Below, piece by piece: positions 1 to 7,329 of a DNA stretch of 40,033 nucleotides (its first letter is position 1; every line of letters starts with the position of its first letter). This DNA is from Lachnospiraceae bacterium (GTDB taxonomy: Bacteria > Bacillota > Clostridia > Lachnospirales > Lachnospiraceae), in assembly GCA_030825115.1 (NCBI GenBank), contig JAPJQL010000021.1:20942-60974 (forward strand), written 5' to 3'. A program made the position numbers and the translations under genes. The notes beneath the pieces are model-generated. The model was not told the origin of the DNA and did not search any database. It saw only the letters and a program-made list of their open reading frames with translations.

Positions 1-36
1 GTTTATAAGATATTTATAAATAAACGGTAAAATATA

Positions 37-45
37 TGTTATAAT
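37..45 (+). promoter_or_regulatory. Extended -10 promoter of the first gene
   Basis: A TG-N-TATAAT extended -10 element lies about 57 bases before the ATG at 102, in an AT-rich stretch. No good -35 hexamer is visible at the usual distance, which is normal for extended -10 promoters. Assignment is by sequence only. Confidence 0.5.
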
Positions 46-101
46 GGTCACACTTGGTTATTTTAACTAACATCACCAATTGTAAAAAAAGGAGACTTTA
101 C

Positions 102-1805
102 ATGAATTTCAAACGTTTACCTTCTGTGCTTGGCAGGCTTTTTATATCGCTTGTCCTGATGTTTATCCTCTTCTACACCACCCTGCCCGCCATCAACCTG
201 CGGAGCCGGAGCTTTTTTGTGTATGTGATTTCCTGCATCCTGATTTTCCTTGTCGTCAATTTCCTGACTTACGTTAAAAACCTGCTCCAGTCTTTTGGCG
301 GCGGGCAGCGGTTCGGGATGTACCGCGATCCGGCTACCGGGCAATACGTGTTTCAGAAAAATCCGGATTCCGGCGAAAGCCACGATAAGATCAATCTTGG
401 CAAACCGCTAAAATACGGCTTTATCGTGATCGGCGTGATGATCCTGTTCATGGTCGGCGCTTCCATCATAGGCCACCGCTTCTTCAACGCCTCCCGCTAC
501 CGGGATCTTATCACGATAACGGACGGCGACTTCACAACCGATGTGGCGGAGCTTAACATGTCCCAGATTCCGGTGGTTGACCGGGATACGGCGTTCCGGC
601 TGGGGAGCAGAAAGCTGGGCGAGATGACAGAGCTGGTATCCCAGTTCGAGATCGAGCCAAATTATACCCAGATCAACTATAACGGCTCCCCGTACCGGGT
701 GACGCCGCTGACCTATGCAGACCCGATCAAATGGCTCTACAATATGTCCAAAGGGCTTCCCGCCTATATCACGGTAGATATGGTAAACCAGGACACCGAG
801 CTTGTATGGTTGGAAAGCGGGATGCGGTATTCTCCGGGAGAATATTTTTTCCGCAACATCTACCGCTATATCCGCTTCAAATATCCGACGAAGATGTTTG
901 AGACGGTTTCCTTCGAGATCGATGACAACGGGATTCCCTACTGGGTTGCACCTACCATCACCTACCGCATCGGCTGGTGGGACGGCAAGGATATCAATGG
1001 GGCCATCCTGGTCAACGCCGTGACGGGAGAAAGCCATTACTACACAAAGGATGAGGTTCCCACCTGGATCGACCAGCTCTACACCTCCGATCTGATCATG
1101 GAGCAGCTCGACGACAACGGAAAGTTCCAGAACGGCTATATCAACTCCATCTTCGGACAGAGAAATGTGCGGAGGACCACATACGGCTACAATTATCTTG
1201 CCATTGGCGATGATGTTTACCTGTACACCGGCATGTCCTCAGTAACCGCAGATGAGTCGAACATCGGTTTTGTGCTGGTGAACCTGAGAACAAAAGAGAC
1301 AAAGTTCTACGCAGTGCCGGGAGCGACCGAGTACTCCGCTATGGAATCCGCCAAAGGACAGGTGCAGCACCTCGGCTACAACGCCACCTTCCCGCTGCTC
1401 TTAAACATCTCCGACCGGCCGACCTATTTTGTATCCTTGAAGGATGCCGCCGGACTTGTAAAGATGTATGCTTTTGTCGATGTGAAACAATACCAGATCG
1501 TCGGCACCGGCAGCACGGTGGACGAGGCGAAAAAGAACTACCGCAACACACTGAACTTAGAAGACAGTGAACCCGCCGCCCCGGCCGAGATGACAGAGAA
1601 AACCGGCACGGTGGACGCCATCGCCGATGTCGTCGTGAATGGAAATACCTGCTACTATTTTACACTGACCGGCAGTAAGGACGTGTATGTAGTATCGGTG
1701 ACTGTCTCCGACCAGCTTCCTTTCCTCAAATCGGGAGACCGGATTTCTTTCCGCTACTCCGAGCAGGATGGAATCCGGAATGTGGATGAAATCACAGTCA
1801 AATAA
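102..1805 (+). CDS. Conserved membrane protein of unknown function
   Basis: Translation gives 567 residues from the ATG at 102, which has a strong AAAGGAG site 7 bases upstream; an in-frame TTG at 54 has no such site. Two hydrophobic segments near residues 11-29 and 38-56 are followed by a charged linker and a third segment near 107-128. The remaining roughly 430 residues are polar and probably lie outside the membrane. The stretch NAVTGESHYYTKDEVPTWI resembles the beta-hairpin repeats of PepSY-like modules, and the last 60 residues look like a small OB-type beta barrel; both are impressions, not established matches. Proteins of this general shape occur in many Clostridia with vague CvpA or Tat-signal annotations. 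I do not recognise a function. It is a single-gene unit with its own promoter and a strong terminator after it. Confidence 0.8.
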   Translation: MNFKRLPSVLGRLFISLVLMFILFYTTLPAINLRSRSFFVYVISCILIFLVVNFLTYVKNLLQSFGGGQRFGMYRDPATGQYVFQKNPDSGESHDKINLGKPLKYGFIVIGVMILFMVGASIIGHRFFNASRYRDLITITDGDFTTDVAELNMSQIPVVDRDTAFRLGSRKLGEMTELVSQFEIEPNYTQINYNGSPYRVTPLTYADPIKWLYNMSKGLPAYITVDMVNQDTELVWLESGMRYSPGEYFFRNIYRYIRFKYPTKMFETVSFEIDDNGIPYWVAPTITYRIGWWDGKDINGAILVNAVTGESHYYTKDEVPTWIDQLYTSDLIMEQLDDNGKFQNGYINSIFGQRNVRRTTYGYNYLAIGDDVYLYTGMSSVTADESNIGFVLVNLRTKETKFYAVPGATEYSAMESAKGQVQHLGYNATFPLLLNISDRPTYFVSLKDAAGLVKMYAFVDVKQYQIVGTGSTVDEAKKNYRNTLNLEDSEPAAPAEMTEKTGTVDAIADVVVNGNTCYYFTLTGSKDVYVVSVTVSDQLPFLKSGDRISFRYSEQDGIRNVDEITVK

Positions 1806-1818
1806 CAGAAACGAGACG

Positions 1819-1866
1819 AAAAAACCGGGAGAAACATCGTATATCAAGGTGTTTCTTCCGGTTTTT
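1819..1866 (+). terminator. Rho-independent terminator of the first gene
   Basis: A 16-bp stem (1821-1836 with 1850-1865, one G-U pair) with a 13-base loop ends in a T run. It begins 14 bases after the stop at 1805. The -35 element of the next gene begins 2 bases after it. Confidence 0.85.
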
Positions 1867-1867
1867 C

Positions 1868-1896
1868 TTGACAACATACATTGTGTATGCTATTCT
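1868..1896 (+). promoter_or_regulatory. tetR promoter
   Basis: Perfect TTGACA at 1868-1873, a 17-base spacer, and TATTCT at 1891-1896. The spacer is occupied by palindrome 1875-1889 and the predicted start site by palindrome 1901-1915, so bound repressor would block RNA polymerase. Confidence 0.8.
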
Positions 1897-1916
1897 TTTA
1901 CATACACAATGTATGT
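1874..1916 (+). promoter_or_regulatory. Twin palindromic operators for the TetR regulator
   Basis: Two 15-bp palindromes, CATACATTGTGTATG (1875-1889) and CATACACAATGTATG (1901-1915), flank the -10 hexamer. They are also exact inverted copies of each other over 16 bases (1874-1889 and 1901-1916). Placement over the promoter of a TetR-family gene is typical of autoregulation. That this TetR binds them is inference. Confidence 0.75.
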
Positions 1917-1935
1917 AAAAGGGAGGGTGAGCGAC

Positions 1936-2577
1936 TTGCCAAGGAATAAATATCCCGAAGAAACAGTACAGACTATTCTTGATGCCGCACTAAAACTGTT
2001 TCTTGAAAACGGATACGAACAGACTACTATACTTGATATTGTTAATGAAATGGGCGGACTGACGCGAGGGGCATTTTACCACCACTTCAAATCAAAAGAA
2101 GAAGTTTTAGAGGCGCTAAGCGACAAACTTTTTTTTCATAACAATCCCTTTGAGCAGGTAAAAGAACAGAACGAACTCAATGGTCTTGAAAAAATAAGAT
2201 GGGTACTTAAATGCTTCTATCAAAATCAGACCGGCCAACACATAGGTGAATTATCCTCTCAATTATTAAGCAGTCCAACATTTCTAAAAAAATTTATGGA
2301 TGATAACCGAAAGATATTAGCGCCTATGTATCAAGAGCTCATAGAAGAAGGAATTAACGATGGTTCCATAAAAGTTGAATACGCAAAACCTGTGGCTGAA
2401 TTATTTACAATTTTAACTAATTTATGGACAGTACCCACCCTCTTTCCATATAGCAAAGAGGAAGGGATCATTAAGTTAAAAATCATTCAGCAAGTAACCG
2501 AAAGTATGGGGCTACCTGTGATTGATGATGAAATCATACGTCTCAGTTATGCCCGTTTAGCAGAGAGATCGAATTAA
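1936..2577 (+). CDS. TetR/AcrR family transcriptional regulator
   Basis: The TTG at 1936 is preferred because GGGAGG lies 9 bases upstream; ATG 1909 and GTG 1927 are in frame but badly placed for that site. The product is 213 residues. Its N-terminal 50 residues form a standard TetR DNA-binding domain, with a helix-turn-helix running through TTILDIVNEMGG and the hallmark LTRGAFYHHFKSKEEVLEAL. The C-terminal ligand domain is not recognisable. It sits directly upstream of an ABC exporter gene whose leader carries a third similar palindrome, so it probably represses itself and the exporter until a drug or peptide ligand binds. The gene is AT-rich compared with genes right of 5433. Confidence 0.93.
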   Translation: MPRNKYPEETVQTILDAALKLFLENGYEQTTILDIVNEMGGLTRGAFYHHFKSKEEVLEALSDKLFFHNNPFEQVKEQNELNGLEKIRWVLKCFYQNQTGQHIGELSSQLLSSPTFLKKFMDDNRKILAPMYQELIEEGINDGSIKVEYAKPVAELFTILTNLWTVPTLFPYSKEEGIIKLKIIQQVTESMGLPVIDDEIIRLSYARLAERSN

Positions 2578-2600
2578 AATTGCCGCTTGGCAATTTTTTT
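2576..2600 (+). terminator. Terminator after tetR
   Basis: Stem 2576-2584 with 2589-2597 (core ATTGCC/GGCAAT), a four-base loop and seven T residues. It overlaps the stop codon of tetR, so the downstream ABC gene needs its own promoter or read-through. Confidence 0.85.
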
Positions 2601-2607
2601 CAGCAAA

Positions 2608-2628
2608 ATACATACATTTAGTATGTAT
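2608..2628 (+). promoter_or_regulatory. Third TetR operator-like palindrome
   Basis: ATACATAC-ATTTA-GTATGTAT has perfect 8-bp arms and shares the CATAC/GTATG core with the two sites over the tetR promoter. It lies 15 bases before the ABC transporter start, overlapping its probable promoter. Co-regulation by the adjacent TetR is inferred. Confidence 0.7.
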
Positions 2629-2643
2629 AAAAGGAGATCAGAT

Positions 2644-4341
2644 ATGTTACGCTATATAAAAAAAAGTAAATGCCTCATAGTCTTAACCATTATATTTAGC
2701 ACGATCAGTTCAATGGCATACGTTTCTATAGCCTTGCTTCTGCAAAACATACTGGACATAGCCACAAGCGGCAACCTCAAAACGTTTTATGAAATACTAT
2801 TATTTTCGCTTTTCTTTTTTGTATTTCTTGGTACATTTATGTTTTTGTATTCATTGTTTAGCAAGAAACTTATCTGTAAGATTATTAACTCTATAAGGGA
2901 AAAAGCATTTTCGGGAATTATAAATCATAATATAGCCGATTTTAGCAGAGCCAATACGGCTGATTATTTATCAGCACTTACAAATGATATAAAAATAATT
3001 GAGGATAACTGCCTTTTGCCGTTATTAGAGATCATTCAAAATATTACTATTTTTATTATCTCTCTTATCGTCATGTTTTACTTTGATATGATTGTGACGA
3101 TAAGCGTTTTAGCGGCAATCTTAATCATGCTTATTGTTCCGGGCCTGTTTGGCTTAGTTATGCAAAAAAAGCAGACGCAATATTCAAAAAAGCTATCCGA
3201 ATTTACAATCCATCTTAACGATATGCTGTCTGGATTTGAGGTAATTAGTTCGTACGGAATGAAGAACTACATTATTTCAAAATTTGGAAAGACCAATAAA
3301 GCGACAACTGACGCAAAATATTCTGTTGAGAAAGTAACAGCCGCCAATCAATCTGTTTCTATGGTTTTAGCTATTCTGGTACAAGTTGTTGTCATATTCC
3401 TGTCGGCTTATTTTATCATTATAGGACGCATTACAGTCGGTACACTTATGGGAATGGTACAGGTTGCAAGCAATCTTGCTAACCCCCTGTTAATAATTTT
3501 TAGCAACGTACCTAAAATTAAAAGTATCAGCCCAGTTATGGCCCGGATAAATAGTTTTTCTGATTATTCGGAAAAGAGTTTTACCGGAACAGTCGCACCA
3601 ACCTGTCAAAAAGGACTATCTGCGGTTAGTCTCTCTTTTTCTTACGATAAGGAAAAACAGATATTGAATGATGTGTCCATCAATATTTGTAAAGGGAAAA
3701 AATATGCCCTTGTTGGTAAAAATGGTTGTGGAAAAACAACTTTGATAAAACTGTTATCGGGCTATTATCCAGATTATCATGGAACTGTCTGTTATGACGA
3801 TATAGACATCTTAGAGTTGGATTACAGTAAACTCACCAGCTTGTCAAGCACAATACATCAGGATGTGTATATGTTCCATGAAAGTGTTTTTGACAATATT
3901 TGTTTACACCATAACTATACGGAAGAAGAATTACACAAGGCATTGAAGATAAGTGGTGTTTCACAATTCATTGAGAAATTGAGTGATGGACTTGAAACAA
4001 TAATTGAGGAAAATGGAAACAATCTTTCTGGTGGACAAAAGCAAAGAATTGCCGTTGCAAGGGCTGTTATTCAATGAAAACCCATTCTTTTTCTTGACGA
4101 GGGAACTTCTGCCATTGACAGGCAGACCGCTTATGATATTGAAAATCGACTGCTCAATCTTGATGATTTAACACTGATAACAATTACGCATAATTTGCAG
4201 GCAAATATATTAGGACAATACGACCAAATTATTTACATGGAGGATGGAACCATAAAGGAGATTGGCACATTTGGTGAACTTATCCAAAAGAAGTCCGGAT
4301 TTTATAACTTTTCACAATTAAAGCATAAAGTCAAACTTTAA
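2644..4341 (+). pseudogene. ABC exporter (fused permease-ATPase) interrupted by in-frame TGA
   Basis: The ATG at 2644 has AAGGAG 7 bases upstream. The first 300 residues contain about six hydrophobic segments typical of an ABC exporter membrane domain. The ATPase domain follows, with Walker A GKNGCGKTT near residue 358, the Q-loop in IHQDVYMF, and signature LSGGQKQR near 461. Codon 478 (4075-4077) is TGA. The same frame then continues without further damage to TAA at 4339-4341 and encodes Walker B ILFLDEG, D-loop SAID and H-loop ITHN. Full length without the stop would be 565 residues, normal for the family. The stop removes Walker B and the catalytic glutamate, so the short product should not hydrolyse ATP. 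A single substitution (AGA or CGA to TGA) explains it; sequencing error is possible. Confidence 0.85.
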
Positions 4342-4353
4342 ATATCCACTTTT

Positions 4354-4376
4354 CCAGCCTTCGCCGCTTCCTCAAT
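4354..4376. repeat. 23-bp direct repeat, distal copy (possible attachment site)
   Basis: Bases 4354-4376 are identical to 5433-5455, which lie inside the last codons of the GGGtGRT gene. Identity ends abruptly on both sides. Read on the minus strand, this copy still encodes the IEEAAKAG tail, but out of context. The arrangement is what site-specific insertion at a gene's 3' end leaves behind. Confidence 0.75.
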
Positions 4377-4393
4377 CCTTACAGTTTCACATT

Positions 4394-5077
4394 TTAAGGT
4401 AACGTAATCAAATAAATTCCCTCTAATTTTTCAACATTTCGATCCAATGCCATATGATATATTCTATTCGCTACAATATCAGCTGCTCGAACCAATGGCA
4501 CTTTACTTGAATCACAATAACGTAAATCTATTCCTTGCAGCCCCTCGAATACTGGTGGAAAGAATTTGTTATACTGCATATTGTATGTACCATTTTTTAG
4601 TTCCTGTTCTAAACCCTCACGCAATTCATATCTTCCATTTGTGGCAGTAGAATGTTCATCATTGTAAAAATATATCGTTTGAACATCTTCCTTAACTATG
4701 ACACCTTCATCGACCAATTTTTGAAGTGCTTTCTTGACACAAATTTTATAAGCATAATCCAAGTATCTCTGTTTATCCTTTTTACTTTGAAAAATTCTTT
4801 CTAACACATTTTTCTGATTGATAATAACACCAAAGCGTATTGCTCCATTCATAGCTCTGTAGAGTTTTCCCTTTTCGCTATTAGTAATTTTACACGCTTT
4901 TAACTCGTCATTCATTTTATATTTTGAGCCACGCACTACTTTCTCAGCAGCAGCATACTTTCTTGCAAAATTATCTTTCTGTTCTTTTCCAAGAAAAATA
5001 AGCCCACCAAAAACAAATATGTCATTATGTGCTTTATCAAATACACCTGATTCATCAGAATATACAAATAAATCCAT
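4394..5077 (-). CDS. DUF3800 domain protein
   Basis: A 227-residue protein, normal length for the family, from an ATG with GAGGAG 6 bases upstream. The N-terminal YSDESG motif and the C-terminal pattern DSSKVPLVRAADIVANRIY are the two hallmarks of DUF3800, a family with a predicted RNase H-like fold whose conserved acidic residues suggest nuclease activity. The middle acidic segment FYNDEHS fits the same reading. DUF3800 genes are frequent on mobile elements and near defence genes; function is not settled. A 95-base structured RNA with its own promoter and terminator lies immediately upstream on the same strand. The gene is AT-rich and lies between two 23-bp direct repeats. A toxin, defence or RNA-processing role is inference. 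Confidence 0.88.
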   Translation of the reverse strand: MDLFVYSDESGVFDKAHNDIFVFGGLIFLGKEQKDNFARKYAAAEKVVRGSKYKMNDELKACKITNSEKGKLYRAMNGAIRFGVIINQKNVLERIFQSKKDKQRYLDYAYKICVKKALQKLVDEGVIVKEDVQTIYFYNDEHSTATNGRYELREGLEQELKNGTYNMQYNKFFPPVFEGLQGIDLRYCDSSKVPLVRAADIVANRIYHMALDRNVEKLEGIYLITLP

Positions 5078-5094
5078 ACATATCTCCTCAAATC

Positions 5095-5114
5095 AAAAAA
5101 CCGCCTTACGGCGG
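5095..5114 (-). terminator. Terminator between the leader RNA and the DUF3800 gene
   Basis: On the minus strand, CCGCC-GTAA-GGCGG is followed by six T residues, ending 17 bases before the DUF3800 ATG. It would release most transcripts as a short RNA and let only a fraction read through into the gene. Confidence 0.8.
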
Positions 5115-5189
5115 CATCGTGACCGGTGCCATTACATGACACTTAAACGTTAATTCGGTTACACGATTATACAGCGTATCTCTACCTGC
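5095..5189 (-). ncRNA. Structured RNA upstream of DUF3800 gene
   Basis: The predicted transcript starts near 5189 and ends at the terminator (5095), about 95 bases. Helix P1 pairs 5162-5167 with 5116-5121, and after a two-base bulge 5156-5159 with 5122-5125, giving ten pairs. Directly stacked on it, P2 pairs 5136-5142 with 5126-5132 (seven pairs, one G-U) around a three-base loop. A 13-base unpaired joiner spans 5143-5155, and the P1 base abuts the terminator stem. A family of distinct RNA motifs found upstream of DUF3800 genes (DUF3800-I and others) has been reported from comparative genomics, so this may be a member; I cannot say which. It could be a regulator, a guide or an RNA antitoxin. 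Confidence 0.7.
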
Positions 5190-5195
5190 AACTTT

Positions 5196-5224
5196 ATTAT
5201 ATGCAAATATCTCATAAATGTCAA
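5196..5224 (-). promoter_or_regulatory. Consensus promoter of the DUF3800 leader RNA
   Basis: Reading the minus strand, perfect TTGACA (5219-5224), a 17-base spacer and perfect TATAAT (5196-5201). This is the only promoter in the window with both hexamers perfect, pointing to high constitutive transcription of the short RNA. Confidence 0.88.
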
Positions 5225-5422
5225 GTTCATTGAACACTTTGTTTATGATTTGCAATTACATATGGCATTTCCTGTTTAATGCTTTAACCATATTATAGTA
5301 CATAAAATTACTACTTTCAACACTATTTCACTGTTATTGTATTATAAAACGCCACAATTAAAAATAATTATGGCGTTTTACCAGTCTTTTTATTTTATTT
5401 TCTTGCAATCCAGTCAATTCTT
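5225..5422. other. Non-coding stretch between the DUF3800 promoter and the GGGtGRT stop
   Basis: This AT-rich part of the 345-base gap has no open frame worth calling. It contains one hairpin (5346-5379, listed separately). I see no integrase, repeat array or other signal in it. Confidence 0.5.
5346..5379 (-). terminator. Likely terminator after the GGGtGRT gene
   Basis: AAAACGCCA (5346-5354) pairs with TGGCGTTTT (5371-5379), extended by an inner AATTA/TAATT. Read on the minus strand it ends in TTTTAT, 44 bases after the GGGtGRT stop. It is nearly symmetrical and could stop transcription from either side. Confidence 0.65.
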
Positions 5423-6433
5423 TTAGAACTTCCCAGCCTTCGCCGCTTCCTCAATGGAAACTGCAACCGCCACAGTCATACCCACCATCGGGTTATTACC
5501 AGCGCCGATCAGACCCATCATCTCAACATGAGCCGGAACGGAGGAAGAACCTGCAAACTGTGCATCAGAGTGCATACGTCCCATGGTATCGGTCATACCG
5601 TAGGAAGCAGGACCTGCTGCCATGTTATCCGGATGCAGGGTACGTCCGGTACCGCCGCCGGAAGCTACGGAGAAGTACTTTTTGCCCTTCTCGTTGCATT
5701 CTTTCTTGTAAGTACCTGCTACCGGATGCTGGAAACGGGTCGGGTTGGTGGAGTTTCCGGTGATGGAAACGTCTACGCCCTCTTTCCACATGATTGCAAC
5801 ACCTTCTGTTACATCATTTGCGCCGTAGCAGTTTACTTTTGCACGTAAGCCTTCGGAGTAGGATTTTCTCCAAAGTTCTTTTACTTCGCCGGTATAGTAA
5901 TCCATCTCGGTCTCAACATAGGTAAAACCGTTGATTCTGGAGATTACCTGCGCTGCATCCTTGCCAAGGCCGTTTAAGATAACGCGCAGAGGTTTCTGAC
6001 GAACCTTGTTTGCCTTCTCTGCGATACCGATCGCGCCCTCTGCTGCTGCGAAGGACTCGTGGCCTGCCAGGAATGCGAAGCAGTCGGTGTCTTCTTCCAG
6101 AAGCATCTTGCCCAGGTTTCCATGTCCCAGACCTACTTTACGCTGGTCTGCAACAGAACCCGGGATACAGAATGCCTGTAAGCCCTCGCCGATCGCTGCT
6201 GCTGCGTCAGCCGCTTTTCTGCAGCCCTTCTTGATCGCGATTGCCGCGCCTACGGTATAAGCCCACTTTGCATTTTCAAAGCAGATCGGCTGAATGCCTT
6301 CTACCATTTTGTATACGTCAAGACCTGCGTCTTTTGTAATCTTCTCAGCTTCCTCGATAGAAGCGATGCCATAGCTGTTTAATACTGCATCAATCTGTTT
6401 GATACGTCTCTCATATGATTCGAATAATGCCAT
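5423..6433 (-). CDS. GGGtGRT protein (conserved, function unknown)
   Basis: A 336-residue soluble protein with the motif SGGGTGRTLHP (GGGTGRT at 259-265) that names this family, plus a Gly/Ala-rich second half. ATG at 6433 has an AGGAGGA site upstream. It lies 21 bases after a NifU-like scaffold gene, a pairing seen in anaerobic Firmicutes and suggesting a joint role in iron-sulfur or related cofactor handling; that role is inference. The last ten residues, from IEEAAKAG onward, coincide with the 23-bp repeat at 5433-5455, whose second copy lies at 4354-4376. The reading frame and stop are intact, as expected when an element inserts at a 3' end and restores it. Confidence 0.85.
   Translation of the reverse strand: MALFESYERRIKQIDAVLNSYGIASIEEAEKITKDAGLDVYKMVEGIQPICFENAKWAYTVGAAIAIKKGCRKAADAAAAIGEGLQAFCIPGSVADQRKVGLGHGNLGKMLLEEDTDCFAFLAGHESFAAAEGAIGIAEKANKVRQKPLRVILNGLGKDAAQVISRINGFTYVETEMDYYTGEVKELWRKSYSEGLRAKVNCYGANDVTEGVAIMWKEGVDVSITGNSTNPTRFQHPVAGTYKKECNEKGKKYFSVASGGGTGRTLHPDNMAAGPASYGMTDTMGRMHSDAQFAGSSSVPAHVEMMGLIGAGNNPMVGMTVAVAVSIEEAAKAGKF
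5433..5455. repeat. 23-bp direct repeat, gene-proximal copy
   Basis: This copy is the native one because it forms the C-terminal codons of the GGGtGRT gene. GC content drops sharply to its left. Together with 4354-4376 it brackets about 1.06 kb containing only the DUF3800 gene and its RNA. Confidence 0.75.
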
Positions 6434-6454
6434 GATATGTAGTCCTCCTATTCC

Positions 6455-7147
6455 TTATTCCTGACGTGGGTCGATAATCTTAACTGCATCTGCAACGCGG
6501 CCGTACTGACCTTTTGCTTTTTCCCATGCAGTGTTCGGATCGTCGCCCTTCTTGATGAAATCAGTCATCTTGCCAAGGCTTACGAACTGATAGCCGATGA
6601 TCTGGTCTTCTGCGTCCAGAGCAATCCCGGTTACATATCCTTCTGCCATCTCCAGATAACGAGGACCTTTCTTCAAAGTTCCGTACATGGTGCCAACCTG
6701 GGAACGAAGACCTTTTCCAAGATCCTCCAGGCCTGCGCCGATCGGAAGACCGTCTTCGGAGAACGCACTCTGGGTTCTGCCGTATGCGATCTGTAAGAAC
6801 AGCTCTCTCATCGCCGTATTGATCGCATCGCATACCAGGTCGGTATTCAGAGCTTCCAGGACAGTTAAGCCAGGAAGAATCTCAGATGCCATAGCTGCGG
6901 AGTGGGTCATACCGGAACATCCGATGGTCTCTACCAGTGCCTCCTGAATGATACCTTCTTTTACGTTAAGGGTCAGCTTACATGCGCCCTGCTGCGGAGC
7001 ACACCAGCCTACACCGTGAGTTAAACCGGAAATATCGGATACCTGTTTTGATTTTACCCATTTTGCTTCTTCTGGGATTGGAGCAGCGCCATGATGAACG
7101 CCCTGTGCTACGGTGCACATCTCTTCTACTTCATGTGAATAAATCAT
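6455..7147 (-). CDS. NifU-like iron-sulfur cluster assembly scaffold protein
   Basis: The ATG at 7147 follows AAAGGAG at seven bases, so it is chosen over the ATG 18 bases upstream. The 230-residue protein has cysteines in VGWCAPQQGACKL and in ETIGCSGMTHSAAMASEIL; the latter resembles the Gly-Cys-Gly segment of NifU/IscU scaffolds. It lacks the C-terminal Nfu domain. It is the first gene of a two-gene unit with the GGGtGRT gene, 21 bases apart. The product probably carries or transfers an iron-sulfur cluster to a partner, perhaps GGGtGRT itself. It diverges from classical IscU, so the exact client is unknown. Confidence 0.75.
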   Translation of the reverse strand: MIYSHEVEEMCTVAQGVHHGAAPIPEEAKWVKSKQVSDISGLTHGVGWCAPQQGACKLTLNVKEGIIQEALVETIGCSGMTHSAAMASEILPGLTVLEALNTDLVCDAINTAMRELFLQIAYGRTQSAFSEDGLPIGAGLEDLGKGLRSQVGTMYGTLKKGPRYLEMAEGYVTGIALDAEDQIIGYQFVSLGKMTDFIKKGDDPNTAWEKAKGQYGRVADAVKIIDPRQE

Positions 7148-7329
7148 GTTTAAAACTCCTTTCAACTATGTAATATCGTAAAGTACGCGCTTAACCGCCT
7201 GTCCCGTCTTGCCGCAAAAGACAGATTGTTAATTTTATGACACCATACTTAATCCTATTTTCTCACAAAACCATTGATTCGTCCAGTGTTTTTTTATAAA
7301 AACAACGCGAATTCGACACAAACAAACGC

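Noticed and set aside
4075..4077. Selenocysteine codon in the ABC transporter
   Set aside because: The position is not a redox or metal site in ABC ATPases, and no SECIS-like hairpin is seen just downstream.
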